DNA of 64,000 nucleotides from an uncultured Pelagibacteraceae bacterium (GCA_902559565.1 CACEIH010000002.1:62001-126000), one strand, 5' to 3'. Positions 28,914-39,801 are shown, counted from the first letter of the stretch. The notes: generated by a model not told the origin, from the sequence alone. Translations and numbers: made by a program.

Positions 28914-29775
28914 ATTCTTCTATTGAATCTTCCTCTGCAACAGGCTCTTGGTCTGGTAGATTAGTGCCCGTCTCAACAGGTTTTTGTGTATCTGGAGAAG
29001 TTTTTGATTGATTATCAAGATTTCTTTTCAATGCTTTGTCTAATTTTTTTTGTGTATCTTCAACTGAAACATTCAGAATAATCTTAAATTCTGACAAAAT
29101 CCTTTCATAAGCTTTTTCAAAAAGTTGTCTTTCACTATAAGATTGGTCTACCATTAAATCGTCACCCTTGTTTAAGTCTCTTACAACTTCTGCCAACTCA
29201 TAGATTTTTCCAGAAGAAATTTTAGCCTCATATTCTTGTGCTCTCCTACTCCACATTGACCGTTTTATTTTTGGTTTACTTTTTAAAATTGAGATACACT
29301 TATTTACTTGATTGATTGTTGCTAACGGTCGTAGATGTGATTGTTTATTAACTGGCACCATCCCATTAGCTTTGTCTTTTTCAAATTTTATGACATAAGT
29401 TTCAACATCTATTCCACCAATATTAACTTTTTTAAACTCAGTAATTTGACCAACACCATGTTTTGGATAAACAATAAAATCTTTAATTTTGTACTCACGC
29501 TTTTCTGTTTCTTGCTTTCTTACCTTTTTAATCTCAGGCTTTACTTCATTATTTTTTGAAATTCTTAGATTGTCAGTTTTAGTATCTTGATTTTGAATAT
29601 TTGATTTTTTTAAGGATTTTTTATTTAGTGATTTTTTAACTTTTGGTTTAGCTAGTTTTTTTTGTAAATTTTTTTTTAATTTAGTAACTTTTTTTGGTAC
29701 TTTTTTTTTAGCTTTTTTTTTAGCTTTTTTTTTAAATGTTTTCTTTAAAATATTTTTCAAACTTATTTTCTTCAT
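28912..29775 (-). CDS. carD: CarD/CdnL-family transcriptional regulator with long Lys-rich N-terminal tail
   Basis: [49 protein letters not shown] = CarD RID domain; start ambiguous (29817 or 29775). Confidence 0.9.
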   Translation of the reverse strand: MKKISLKNILKKTFKKKAKKKAKKKVPKKVTKLKKNLQKKLAKPKVKKSLNKKSLKKSNIQNQDTKTDNLRISKNNEVKPEIKKVRKQETEKREYKIKDFIVYPKHGVGQITEFKKVNIGGIDVETYVIKFEKDKANGMVPVNKQSHLRPLATINQVNKCISILKSKPKIKRSMWSRRAQEYEAKISSGKIYELAEVVRDLNKGDDLMVDQSYSERQLFEKAYERILSEFKIILNVSVEDTQKKLDKALKRNLDNQSKTSPDTQKPVETGTNLPDQEPVAEEDSIEE

Positions 29776-30058
29776 TTCTATATTTTTCGTGATCCGAAGG
29801 TGGATCTTTTTTTTCACTTATGTTAGGCCAGATTTCAGAATATTCTCTATTAATTTCTAACCATTTTTCGTTTCCAGGTTCTGTGTCTGGTTTTATTGCA
29901 TCGACAGGACACTCTGGTTCACAAACGCCACAATCTATACACTCATCCGGTTTAATTACAAGCATATTTTTACCTTCGTAAAAACAATCTACAGGACACA
30001 CTTCTACGCAATCCATTAATTTACATTTAATACATTTATCATTTACTACGTACGTCAT
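29732..30058 (-). CDS. fdxA: 7Fe/2[4Fe-4S]-type ferredoxin FdxA
   Basis: [29 protein letters not shown]...[16 protein letters not shown]. Confidence 0.95.
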   Translation of the reverse strand: MTYVVNDKCIKCKLMDCVEVCPVDCFYEGKNMLVIKPDECIDCGVCEPECPVDAIKPDTEPGNEKWLEINREYSEIWPNISEKKDPPSDHEKYRNEENKFEKYFKENI

Positions 30059-30471
30059 TAAGAATATTCTTTTTTAATTTTTTCCTTAATATCTCCCATA
30101 ACTTTACTGTCAATATATAATAGCCCCGCAAGTCTTCTCATTAAATTTGTCTCATAAATGTCTGCTTCTTTATTGGAATAAACTATTCTCCACAAGGTCA
30201 TTATAATCTCAATTCTTTTTGACTCTTCCATATTTTTTACTTTTTTTGTAAATTCTAAGATTTGATTAGAATTTTCTTCAATCTTTTTCCCATCTGAAAT
30301 AATTAAATCAATATTTTGATAAGTTGCACCCATTTTTAGAAGTGCTTCTTTTATAATTTCTTCTTCTTGTTTTGAATAGTTTTCATCAATTTTTGCTGCA
30401 TGTACAAGTAATGCTGCAATTTTAGACAAATCGTTTTTTTCATCCTGGTTTTTATCTTTTTTAAAAAACAT
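30058..30471 (-). CDS. TerB-like tellurite-resistance-domain protein
   Basis: [28 protein letters not shown]...[19 protein letters not shown]. Confidence 0.82.
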   Translation of the reverse strand: MFFKKDKNQDEKNDLSKIAALLVHAAKIDENYSKQEEEIIKEALLKMGATYQNIDLIISDGKKIEENSNQILEFTKKVKNMEESKRIEIIMTLWRIVYSNKEADIYETNLMRRLAGLLYIDSKVMGDIKEKIKKEYS

Positions 30472-30476
30472 AAATT

Positions 30477-32954
30477 CTAATTTAAATTTAGATTTTTTAA
30501 TACTCCAAAAGGGCTTTCATTTATAATTTTTTTATTTGATTTTTTGAAGCTTTTTCGTGGAAAATATTTAAAGAATATATCATTCTCTTTTTCCAAAATT
30601 TTATAGTTCATGGATTTAAGAAGTTTTTTAAAGTTATTTTTATTGCACCCCAACAAGTTTAACATTTCAGGTTTCATCTTTATTTCTTTTTCTTGGTCCG
30701 TGTTTGAATTAATAATTTGCATGAATAATCTTTCTAAAATATCTATTCTTACATAATAATTATCAAATTTTTCAAATCCACAAAGTAACATAAAATTTTT
30801 ATTTTTTATTTTATGATCATCTAAAAAATTTAATCCAAATTTTGGCGGTTTTAAATTAAAGTGTTTTTGGTAATAATTTTTCCAAAGTAATGTCCTTAGT
30901 GAAACTGCTTCAGGTTTTATCAATTGGTATAAAAAAACATGATATCTTCCAAATTTTACACCAAGCTCTCTAAGAACCTTTCTTTCATTTTGGCCTAAAT
31001 TTTTAACATATTCTAAAACTTGATCTCGTTTAAGAACGCCATTATTCTCATACAACTGATATGCTAGTGCTTTAATAGATGAATTTTTGTCTTTAAGATC
31101 CTTTAAATTTACTAAGCTTTTTAAAATTGTATTAATTTTATTTTGTAACCATTTGTTTAAAAAAATAATTAATTTTTTTCTTTCAGGTTGATCTATAATA
31201 TCATCTACCAATAAATCTATATTTGGGTTTAGATAATCCTTTCCAGAAGATAATTTGCCTATTGGAAACTTTTTCCAATAAATTTTAAAATCATCTTGAA
31301 GTTCGATTAAACCAGTTTCAATTATTGTATTAATTCTTTTTTCAAGCTCTGGGCCAACTGTTTGTCTTGCAGCCTTTTTAAGTGATTTGATATCTGTTTC
31401 AAGTGCACCTTTCTTAAGAAAGAGATCCAATTTAAGACCATTAATTTTTCCAATAAATTGATTATCTATCATTACATCATTATTTTCTAAAATTTTTGTA
31501 TTAAATTCCATATCTTGTTTTAAACCTCTCGCAAGTACACTTGCACGTTTATCAATAAATGTTTTTGTAAGCTCTTCATGAAGTCTATCTGAAAGTTTAT
31601 CCTCTAATAGTTTAGTTTTTTCAATCCAGTAATTTTGATTTTCTACCCAATTATTTTTATTTGAAACATAAGACCAAGTTCTAACATTTGCAATTCTATT
31701 TGATAAAGAATCTACATTTCCCTCCAATTTATCAAGTTTCATTAACTGCAAATGCATATATTCATCATTAATTTTGCCATTTTGACTACTTAAAAATTTA
31801 AATACATTTCCTATGACTTCATAATGATTTCCAAAAGTTTTTTTTACAAAATCAGGTATTTGACAACATTCCCATAAAAGTTTTAATTTCTCTTGATCAA
31901 ATTTTATTTTTTGAAAGTTTTTTTCTCTTAAAAAAAATTTAATAGCTTTTTCATCTTCACATTCATGTGCTTTTCTTAACCAGTTTCTTTTTGGTTTTTC
32001 CTCCAAAGATTTAATTAAAGATAAAGGATTGTTAAAATTTAAATTTGAATTTCTCCAAAATAAAAATTGGACTTCTTCAAATTTATGATTTTCTAGCAGA
32101 TTAACTTCTTCAGAATTTATTTCTTTACACTGACCAGTAATTCCAAAGCTACCATCATTTAAATATCTCCCTGCTCTCCCTGCAATTTGTCCTATTTCTG
32201 ATAAGTTTAATTTTCTTAATTTTTTTCCATCAAATTTTTTTAGATTGGAAAAATAAATATTATCTAAATCCATATTAATACCCATTCCGATAGCATCAGT
32301 AGCTACTAGGAAATCGACATCTCCTGATTGATATAATTCTACTTGAGCATTACGCGTTTTTGGACTTAAAGAACCCATTACAATTGCTGCTCCACCTTTT
32401 TGTCTTCTAATTAATTCTGCAATTGCATAAACTTCCTCTGCTGAAAAGGCGATTATTGCTGTTTTTCTATCTATTCGTGAAATTTTTTTATGGCCTGAAT
32501 ATGAAAGCTTAGACAAACGTTTTCTATTAATAAATTCAATATCATCATCTAATTTTGAAATAATGTTTTTTATTGTATTAGAACCCATTAACATAGTTAA
32601 TTTGTTACCTCTTAAATTAAGTAATCTATCAGTAAAAATATGACCACGTTCATGATCGGCACACATTTGAATTTCATCAACTGCAACAAAATCTAGTTGT
32701 TTATCAATAGGCATAGACTCAACGGTACAAAGAAAATATTTTGCATTTGATGGAATAATTTTTTCCTCACCAGTAATTAATGCAACTTTGTCCAAACTAA
32801 TTTTTTTTGTTACTTTGTCATAAACTTCTCTAGCTAAAAGTCTTAGAGGAAAACCAATCATTCCAGTGTCAAAAGACAACATTGTTTCAATTGCTAAATG
32901 AGTTTTTCCTGTGTTCGTAGGACCTAAAACTGCAGTAATTTTATTTTTAATCAT
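30477..32954 (-). CDS. ATP-dependent RNA helicase, mitochondrial Suv3-like
   Basis: VLGPTNTGKTHLAIE, AVDEIQM, FLVATDAIGMGINMDLD, QIAGRAGRY. Confidence 0.9.
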   Translation of the reverse strand: MIKNKITAVLGPTNTGKTHLAIETMLSFDTGMIGFPLRLLAREVYDKVTKKISLDKVALITGEEKIIPSNAKYFLCTVESMPIDKQLDFVAVDEIQMCADHERGHIFTDRLLNLRGNKLTMLMGSNTIKNIISKLDDDIEFINRKRLSKLSYSGHKKISRIDRKTAIIAFSAEEVYAIAELIRRQKGGAAIVMGSLSPKTRNAQVELYQSGDVDFLVATDAIGMGINMDLDNIYFSNLKKFDGKKLRKLNLSEIGQIAGRAGRYLNDGSFGITGQCKEINSEEVNLLENHKFEEVQFLFWRNSNLNFNNPLSLIKSLEEKPKRNWLRKAHECEDEKAIKFFLREKNFQKIKFDQEKLKLLWECCQIPDFVKKTFGNHYEVIGNVFKFLSSQNGKINDEYMHLQLMKLDKLEGNVDSLSNRIANVRTWSYVSNKNNWVENQNYWIEKTKLLEDKLSDRLHEELTKTFIDKRASVLARGLKQDMEFNTKILENNDVMIDNQFIGKINGLKLDLFLKKGALETDIKSLKKAARQTVGPELEKRINTIIETGLIELQDDFKIYWKKFPIGKLSSGKDYLNPNIDLLVDDIIDQPERKKLIIFLNKWLQNKINTILKSLVNLKDLKDKNSSIKALAYQLYENNGVLKRDQVLEYVKNLGQNERKVLRELGVKFGRYHVFLYQLIKPEAVSLRTLLWKNYYQKHFNLKPPKFGLNFLDDHKIKNKNFMLLCGFEKFDNYYVRIDILERLFMQIINSNTDQEKEIKMKPEMLNLLGCNKNNFKKLLKSMNYKILEKENDIFFKYFPRKSFKKSNKKIINESPFGVLKNLNLN

Positions 32955-33127
32955 TTCTATCTTTGGTGTATCTTTTTTTTGACCTACCAGATATTGTTAG
33001 TGCTAAAGAACAAAAATAGTCTAAAACATGACCGAATCGGAAGGAAAAAAGTTCTCATTTTGAAATTACTTTAGAGTAGTTTAACACAAAAAATTAAATT
33101 TTTATAATAGTAATTTTAAATTTAAAT

Positions 33128-35089
33128 ATGACCAAAAAACTTTGGGAAGCTTCAAAAGAAGTCAAAAAAAATTCTAATTTATTTGCGTTCGAAAATTTTT
33201 TATCAAAAAGATTTAAAAAGAAATTTCAAAATAATTATAAAAAGATACAAAAATGGAGTATTAAAAATTCCGCTGATTTTTGGGATTCTTTTTGGGATTT
33301 TTCAAAAATCAAAGGTGAAAAAGGAAAAAATAAAATAAAAAAATCAAAGATTTTTTTCAAAAATCTTTTTTTACCAAAATCAAAGCTAAACTTTGCTGAA
33401 AATCTTTTATCAAAAAATAATAATCAAAAAGCTGCAACTTTCATAAGTGAAAATGGCTATAGAGAAGAAAGAAATTGGAATGAGTTAAATTTAAATGTTG
33501 GAAAAATTTCTAATTATTTAAAAAATAATGGAATAAAAAAAGGTGATAGAATTGTTGCATATATGTCTAATACAATTGAAACAGTTGAAGCCTTTATTGC
33601 AACAGTATCAATAGGGGCAATTTGGTCCTCATGTTCACCAGATTTTGGTATTAAAGGTGTAGAAGAAAGATTTGCACAAATCAAGCCTAAGGTATTATTT
33701 GTAACAAATAACTATTTCTATAACGGAAAAAAAATAAATATTATTAATAGAGTCCCACAAATTTTAAGAAAAATTCCATCAATAAAACATATAATAATTG
33801 CAAATTATCCGGGTCAAAAATTTCAAAAAAATTATAATTTTAAAAAAGTAAAAACAAAAAATTGGCAAGATTTATTAAATTTTAAAGACTCTAAATTAAA
33901 TTTTAAAAAATTTGATTTTGAGCATGAATTAACAATATTGTATTCAAGTGGAACAACTGGGAAGCCTAAATGCATCTGCCATAAAACTGGTGGAGTTTTA
34001 ATTCAACATAAAAAAGAACACCAATTACATTGTAATATTAAAGATGGTGACAATGTTTTTTATTTTACAACTTGTGGATGGATGATGTGGAATTGGCTAG
34101 TAACTGTTTTAGCATCAAAAGCATCAATAGTTTTATTTGATGGATTTCCCATGTACCGTCAAAATGATTTATTGTTAAAAATAGCTGATAATGAGAAAAT
34201 AACATTATTTGGAATAAGTGCTAAATATATTGATGCACTTCGTAATTACGAATCTAGAATGAAATATAAATATGATTTAAAAGAATTAAAAACAATCTGC
34301 TCAACTGGTTCACCTTTATCAGAAGATGGATTTAAATATGTATATAATAACATCAAAAAAAATATTCATTTAGCTTCTATTTCAGGTGGTACAGATATTG
34401 TATCTTGTTTTGTGTTAGGAAACTTATATCAGCCAGTTAAAATTGGAGAAATTCAGAATCAAGGATTAGCATTAGATGTTAAAGTGTTTGATGAAGATGG
34501 TAAATCTATTGAAGATAAAAAAGGAGAACTTGTTTGTGTAAATCCCTTTCCTACAATGCCATTAAAATTTTGGAATGATAAAAAAGATATAAAATTTAAA
34601 AATGCATATTTTAATCAGTTTAAAAATGTTTGGCATCATGGTGATTTTGCTAAAGTTAAAAAAAGTAATGGGAGCTTTGTAATCTATGGTAGGTCAGATA
34701 CAACATTAAATCCAGGCGGTGTAAGATTAGGAACCTCAGAAATTTATTCTGAGGTTGAAAAATTTAAAGAAATTAAAGAGTCGATAGTTATTGGTCAAAC
34801 TTGGGATAATGATATTCGTGTAATTTTGTTCATAGTATTAAATGAAAATAAAAAATTAGATAAAAATTTAGAAAGAAAAATTAAATTAAATATTAGAAAA
34901 AATGCTTCACCAAGACATGTTCCAAAAAAGATATTAGTGGTAAATGATATACCTAGAACTAAAAGTGGTAAAATAGTTGAACTAGCTGTAAAGAATACAA
35001 TAGAGGGCAATCAAATTAAAAATCAAGAGGCCCTTGTTAATCCTCAAGTTTTAGATCAATATAAAAATTTAAAAGAATTAAAATATTAA
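33128..35089 (+). CDS. acetoacetyl-CoA synthetase (acetoacetate-CoA ligase)
   Basis: NSADFWDSFWDFSKIKGEKG; ILYSSGTTGKPKCICHKTGG; TTCGWMMWNWLV. Confidence 0.88.
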   Translation: MTKKLWEASKEVKKNSNLFAFENFLSKRFKKKFQNNYKKIQKWSIKNSADFWDSFWDFSKIKGEKGKNKIKKSKIFFKNLFLPKSKLNFAENLLSKNNNQKAATFISENGYREERNWNELNLNVGKISNYLKNNGIKKGDRIVAYMSNTIETVEAFIATVSIGAIWSSCSPDFGIKGVEERFAQIKPKVLFVTNNYFYNGKKINIINRVPQILRKIPSIKHIIIANYPGQKFQKNYNFKKVKTKNWQDLLNFKDSKLNFKKFDFEHELTILYSSGTTGKPKCICHKTGGVLIQHKKEHQLHCNIKDGDNVFYFTTCGWMMWNWLVTVLASKASIVLFDGFPMYRQNDLLLKIADNEKITLFGISAKYIDALRNYESRMKYKYDLKELKTICSTGSPLSEDGFKYVYNNIKKNIHLASISGGTDIVSCFVLGNLYQPVKIGEIQNQGLALDVKVFDEDGKSIEDKKGELVCVNPFPTMPLKFWNDKKDIKFKNAYFNQFKNVWHHGDFAKVKKSNGSFVIYGRSDTTLNPGGVRLGTSEIYSEVEKFKEIKESIVIGQTWDNDIRVILFIVLNENKKLDKNLERKIKLNIRKNASPRHVPKKILVVNDIPRTKSGKIVELAVKNTIEGNQIKNQEALVNPQVLDQYKNLKELKY

Positions 35090-36316
35090 ATGTTAAAAGA
35101 TCTTGTTAAAAATTTAGAGCCATCTTCTACACTAAAGATAAATGAAATCTCAAATGAACTTCAAAATAAAGGTCAAAATATTATAAGATTTGGATTTGGA
35201 CAATCTCCGTTTCAAGTTCCCAAAGATATTGTTAATGAATTAAAAAATAATGCACATCAAAATACATATCTTTCTATGCAGGGTCTAAAAGAATTAAGAG
35301 AGGTTGTTGCAAAGTATACTTCAAATAAAAAAAAATATAATTACCAGTCAGAAAATGTAATTATTGGACCTGGATCTAAAGAATTAATGTTCTTACTCCA
35401 TGTAATTTTTGATGGTGAAATTATTTTACCAACACCAAGCTGGGTTTCTTATGCTCCTCAAGCAATTCTAGGTAGAAATAAAATTCAAAATTTAAAAACA
35501 AAAAGAGAAAATAATTGGTTTCCAACAGCAGAAGATTTAGAAAAAATAATCAAAAAAAATACAAACAAAAATTATTTATTATTTTTGAATTCACCAAATA
35601 ACCCCTCTGGTCAAGTATGTAAAAATTTAAATGAGATCAGTGATGTTGCAAATAAATATAATCTTATAATTTTATCAGATGAGATTTATTCTGAACTCAC
35701 TTTTGAAGATGACTACAAATCAATCTCAGATTTTTGCCCTGAAAAAACAATCATTAGCACAGGTTTAAGCAAATGGTGTGGTGCAGGAGGCTGGAGGTTA
35801 GGATATTTCATAGTACCAGATTCACTCAAATTGATTAAGGATACTATAAATGTTTTAGCAAGTGAAACTTTTTCAGCTGTAAGTGCCCCAATACAATATG
35901 CAGCCATACAAGCTTATGACAAAGATCATACAGATTTTATAAATGCTTCTAGAAATATTCTTAAATCTGTTGGGAAATATGTGTACAAAAATTTAAGTTC
36001 TAACAAAGTACTTATAAATGAACCTCAAGGAGGTTTTTATTTAATGCCTGAGTTTGTAACTAAAAAATTTAAATCATCGTCTGAAATGTGTAAAAATATT
36101 TTAAAAAAAACAGGAGTAGCATTACTGCCTGGGTCAGATTTTGGTTTTGATAAAGAAAGATTAATTGTAAGGTTGAGTTTTACTGATTTTAATGGGCAAA
36201 ATTTTATGGATGAAATTAAAGATGAACATAATGTTAGTGAAGAATTGATTAAAAAGTTTGCACCAAAAATTGTTGAAGGTGTGGATAAACTTAAAAAATG
36301 GTCTAAGACCTTATAA
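35090..36316 (+). CDS. PLP-dependent class I/II aminotransferase
   Basis: LNSPNNPSGQVCKN; STGLSKWCGAGGWRLGYF. Confidence 0.9.
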   Translation: MLKDLVKNLEPSSTLKINEISNELQNKGQNIIRFGFGQSPFQVPKDIVNELKNNAHQNTYLSMQGLKELREVVAKYTSNKKKYNYQSENVIIGPGSKELMFLLHVIFDGEIILPTPSWVSYAPQAILGRNKIQNLKTKRENNWFPTAEDLEKIIKKNTNKNYLLFLNSPNNPSGQVCKNLNEISDVANKYNLIILSDEIYSELTFEDDYKSISDFCPEKTIISTGLSKWCGAGGWRLGYFIVPDSLKLIKDTINVLASETFSAVSAPIQYAAIQAYDKDHTDFINASRNILKSVGKYVYKNLSSNKVLINEPQGGFYLMPEFVTKKFKSSSEMCKNILKKTGVALLPGSDFGFDKERLIVRLSFTDFNGQNFMDEIKDEHNVSEELIKKFAPKIVEGVDKLKKWSKTL

Positions 36317-36388
36317 AAAACGCTCTATACAAAGACCTTAAAGTACTGTTACAATTCAAAAATAAAATAATACTAATCAGGGGGAAAT

Positions 36389-37393
36389 ATGAGAAAAACA
36401 ATAACATCTCTATCTAGTGCTCTGCTAATCTTTATTGCATCTTTATCATTTACAAGTATTGCAAAATCTGCAGAGTTTTTTACGATAGGAACAGGCGGAC
36501 CTACAGGAGTATATTTCCAAACAGGTAACGCGATATGTAAAATGTTACACAAATCAGCAATAAGCGCCGAACATGGTAGAAAAAAAGGTACTGCTAAAGC
36601 TTATAGATGTACTGCACCATCAACAGGTGGATCAAACTATAATATTGGTCAAATTAAAGCTGGTGAGTTTCAATTTGGTGTAGCTCAATCAGACTGGCAA
36701 TACCATGCAGTAAATGGATCAAGCAAATGGGAAGGTAAAAAATTTGGTGATCTTAGAGCTGTATTTTCTGTTCACAATGAACCTTTCCAAATTTGGGCAA
36801 GAAAAAAAGCAAAAATAAAAGATTTTGCTGGCTTAAAAGGTAAAGTAGTGAATATTGGTAATCCAGGTTCAGGTCAAAGAGGAACTATGGAAGAGCTTAT
36901 GAAGGCTATGGGTGTTGATAATAGTTTTTTTAAATCAACAACTGAACTTACTTCATCAGAGCAAGTAAAAGCTTTGTGTGATGGTAAAATCGATGCTTTT
37001 GGTTATTCAGTAGGATTTCCTAATGGAGCAATGGAGCAAGCAGCTACTTGTGCAGCTAAAGCTTCACCTATTAACTTAACTGGTTCAGAAGTTCAGGGTC
37101 TAATAAGTGGTGCTGATTATTATGCTAAGGCTGTAATTCCTAAAGGCACTTATACTAATCAAAAAAAAGATGCTACTACTTTTGGTGTAAAAGCTACAGT
37201 GGTTACAAGCGCTTCAGTTTCTGAAGAGTTAGTGTATTTAGTAACAAAAGCTGTGATGGAAAATTTTGATGATTTTAAAAAACAACATCCTGCTTTTGGG
37301 TTTTTGGAAAAGAAAAACATGATAAAAGATGGTTTATCTGCTCCATTACACCCTGGTGCAATTAAATACTATAAAGAAGCTGGATTAATGTAA
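36389..37393 (+). CDS. TAXI-family TRAP transporter solute-binding protein
   Basis: Signal peptide, FFTIGTGGPTGVYFQTGNAICK, NIGNPGSGQRGTMEELM; strong SD GGGGGAAAT. Confidence 0.94.
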   Translation: MRKTITSLSSALLIFIASLSFTSIAKSAEFFTIGTGGPTGVYFQTGNAICKMLHKSAISAEHGRKKGTAKAYRCTAPSTGGSNYNIGQIKAGEFQFGVAQSDWQYHAVNGSSKWEGKKFGDLRAVFSVHNEPFQIWARKKAKIKDFAGLKGKVVNIGNPGSGQRGTMEELMKAMGVDNSFFKSTTELTSSEQVKALCDGKIDAFGYSVGFPNGAMEQAATCAAKASPINLTGSEVQGLISGADYYAKAVIPKGTYTNQKKDATTFGVKATVVTSASVSEELVYLVTKAVMENFDDFKKQHPAFGFLEKKNMIKDGLSAPLHPGAIKYYKEAGLM

Positions 37394-37413
37394 TCTAGAA
37401 ATAAGATTAAATT

Positions 37414-37447
37414 AAAAGGCCTGGTATTTTTACCGGGCCTTTTTTTT
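37414..37447 (+). terminator. intrinsic terminator/attenuator between TRAP binding protein and permease
   Basis: AAGGCCTGGTA-tttt-TACCGGGCCTT followed by T-run. Confidence 0.85.
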
Positions 37448-37464
37448 ATGATAAGATATTATTA

Positions 37465-39801
37465 ATGAGTCAGTCATTTAGTGAAAAAGTAAAAACTAAA
37501 ATAAATGAAGATTTATCACCGACAAGAAATTTAACAGGTTTTCATTTAAAAGTAGTTGCTGCGATTGCAATTATTTGGTCTTTATTCCAGCTTTGGTATG
37601 CTTCTCCATTTCCTTTTTTATTTAATTTTGGAATGTTTAAAGGATTGCCAGCAAGAGCTATACATTTAGGATTTGCTTTATGTTTAGCCTTTTTAATATA
37701 TCCAATCTCAAAAGGAAAAAAAATTTCTATAATAGACATAGTCATAAGTTTTATAGGAGCATTTTCTTGTTTATACATTTATTTTTTTTATGACCAACTT
37801 GTAGAAAGAGGTGGAGTTTTACTAAGTTTAAAGATCAACGAAAATTTTAATCTACCTATAGAGTTAATAATTGGAAGTTGTGGAATTCTAATTCTTTTAG
37901 AAGCAACAAGAAGAGCTATTGGATTACCATTAGTAATTATTGCAATTTGTTTTTTATTATTTTCATATTTTGGAAGATATGCACCAGATATAATATCTCA
38001 TGGTGGTCTATCTTTAAATAGGCTGGTTGGTTTTCAATGGTTAGATCAAGAAGCGATTTTTGGGATACCTATTGGGGTATCAGTTGATTTTATTTTTTTA
38101 TTTGTATTGTTTGGAGCTTTATTAGAGACCGCAGGTGGAGGTAAATATTTTTTAGATTTAGCATTTGCAATGGTTGGAAAAATGAGAGGTGGTCCAGCTA
38201 AAGCTGCTATTCTTGGATCAGGTATGACAGGCCTTATCTCTGGATCGTCTATTGCAAATACAGTTACAACTGGAACTTTTACAATACCAATTATGAAAAA
38301 AACTGGTTTCTCTCAAGAAAAAGCTGGTGCAATTGAGGTATCATCTTCAGTTAATGGACAAATAATGCCTCCTGTAATGGGAGCAGCTGCATTTGTAATG
38401 GCAAGTTTTATCGGAGTAACATATTTCGAAGTTGTAAAACATGCTTTTTTGCCAGCAATTATTTCATATATAGCTTTGTTTTATATATCTCATTTAGAGG
38501 CATTAAAATTAAACTTAAAAGGAATGGAAGATTCTGATGTACCTAATTTAAGAAAAACTTTTTTATCTGGATTGCATTTTTTAGTCCCTATTTTTGTATT
38601 AATTTATATGTTAGTTTATTTAAGATTTACTGCTTCTTATTCAATTTTTTACGCAACTATATCCTTAATATTTGTAAACCTGATAAACAAAATAATTACA
38701 GTGGAAGATTATAAAGAAGGTTTAAAAGTTTGGTTTAATCAAACAGTAATTGGATTTGAAAAAGGTGCTTTAAATATGGTTGGCGTAGGTATTGCCATTG
38801 CTACCGCTGGTATAATTGTAGGTGCCGTTGGATCAACAGGATTAAGTACAAATCTGATAATAGTTATAGAGTCTATTGCAAAAGATAACGTGGTAATTTT
38901 ACTATTCCTTACAATCATATTATGTCTTTTACTTGGAATGGGTTTGCCAACTACTGCGAATTATGTAGTGGTAGCATCATTAATGGCAACAGTTTTAGTT
39001 GATGTTGGCAACGCATCAGGTTTTATATTTCCTTTAATAGCAGTCCACTTATTTGTTTTTTACTTTGGGTTAATGGCAGATGTAACACCACCAGTTGGGC
39101 TTGCATCTTATGCTGCTGCAGCTATTTCTGGTGGAGATCCTTTAAGAACAGGTGTTCAAGCATTTTGGTATAGTTTAAGAACAGGAATTTTACCTATAGT
39201 TTTTCTTTTTAATCATGAACTTCTTTTAATTGGTATAGAAAATGTTTGGCACGCTCTTACAGTAATAATTACATCTCTTGCTGGAATTTTAGTATTTACG
39301 TCTGCAACACAAGGTTGGTTTGTTAATAGGCTCAAATGGTATGAAATAATAATTTTTTTATTTATATCAATTTCACTACTTGCACCAGAGTTTGTGTTAA
39401 ATAAATTTTATCCTAAATATGATTATATTGATGTAAGTAAAGTAGATAATATAAAATTAGATCCCAAAAAAGAAGTTCGTATTAAAGTCACAAGAATAAC
39501 CGAATATGGAGAGAGATATAAATTATTTGTGATTGATAAAGATACTTTTGAAAAAGAATATAGTATAGAAAATTTTGGAATGGATTTAATTAAAGAAAAT
39601 AATAACTATATTGTTGATACAATTCAATGGAATGGAGAGGCAAAAAAAAGTGGAATTGAAATGGGTGATTATATAAGTGAGATCAAAATTGAAAATGATG
39701 ATAGACCACCAAAAAGTATTATATATCCAATAGCAATTTTATTACTTTTTATATTTGGTTATTTGAATTCAAGAAGAGTAAATTCATCCACCAGGACCTA
39801 A
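37465..39801 (+). CDS. TRAP transporter fused permease (4TM/12TM)
   Basis: GSGMTGLISGSSIANTVTTGTFTIPIMKKTGF; MGLPTTANYVVVASLMA. Confidence 0.94.
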   Translation: MSQSFSEKVKTKINEDLSPTRNLTGFHLKVVAAIAIIWSLFQLWYASPFPFLFNFGMFKGLPARAIHLGFALCLAFLIYPISKGKKISIIDIVISFIGAFSCLYIYFFYDQLVERGGVLLSLKINENFNLPIELIIGSCGILILLEATRRAIGLPLVIIAICFLLFSYFGRYAPDIISHGGLSLNRLVGFQWLDQEAIFGIPIGVSVDFIFLFVLFGALLETAGGGKYFLDLAFAMVGKMRGGPAKAAILGSGMTGLISGSSIANTVTTGTFTIPIMKKTGFSQEKAGAIEVSSSVNGQIMPPVMGAAAFVMASFIGVTYFEVVKHAFLPAIISYIALFYISHLEALKLNLKGMEDSDVPNLRKTFLSGLHFLVPIFVLIYMLVYLRFTASYSIFYATISLIFVNLINKIITVEDYKEGLKVWFNQTVIGFEKGALNMVGVGIAIATAGIIVGAVGSTGLSTNLIIVIESIAKDNVVILLFLTIILCLLLGMGLPTTANYVVVASLMATVLVDVGNASGFIFPLIAVHLFVFYFGLMADVTPPVGLASYAAAAISGGDPLRTGVQAFWYSLRTGILPIVFLFNHELLLIGIENVWHALTVIITSLAGILVFTSATQGWFVNRLKWYEIIIFLFISISLLAPEFVLNKFYPKYDYIDVSKVDNIKLDPKKEVRIKVTRITEYGERYKLFVIDKDTFEKEYSIENFGMDLIKENNNYIVDTIQWNGEAKKSGIEMGDYISEIKIENDDRPPKSIIYPIAILLLFIFGYLNSRRVNSSTRT

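Noticed and set aside
32975-33056. Possible minus-strand 24-aa ORF (MRTFFLPIRSCFRLFLFFSTNNIW) upstream of the helicase
   Set aside because: No convincing SD or promoter and unremarkable composition; insufficient support.
36305-36340. Short direct repeat AAGACCTTA flanking the aminotransferase stop
   Set aside because: Only 9 bp and no further structure; may be chance in AT-rich DNA.
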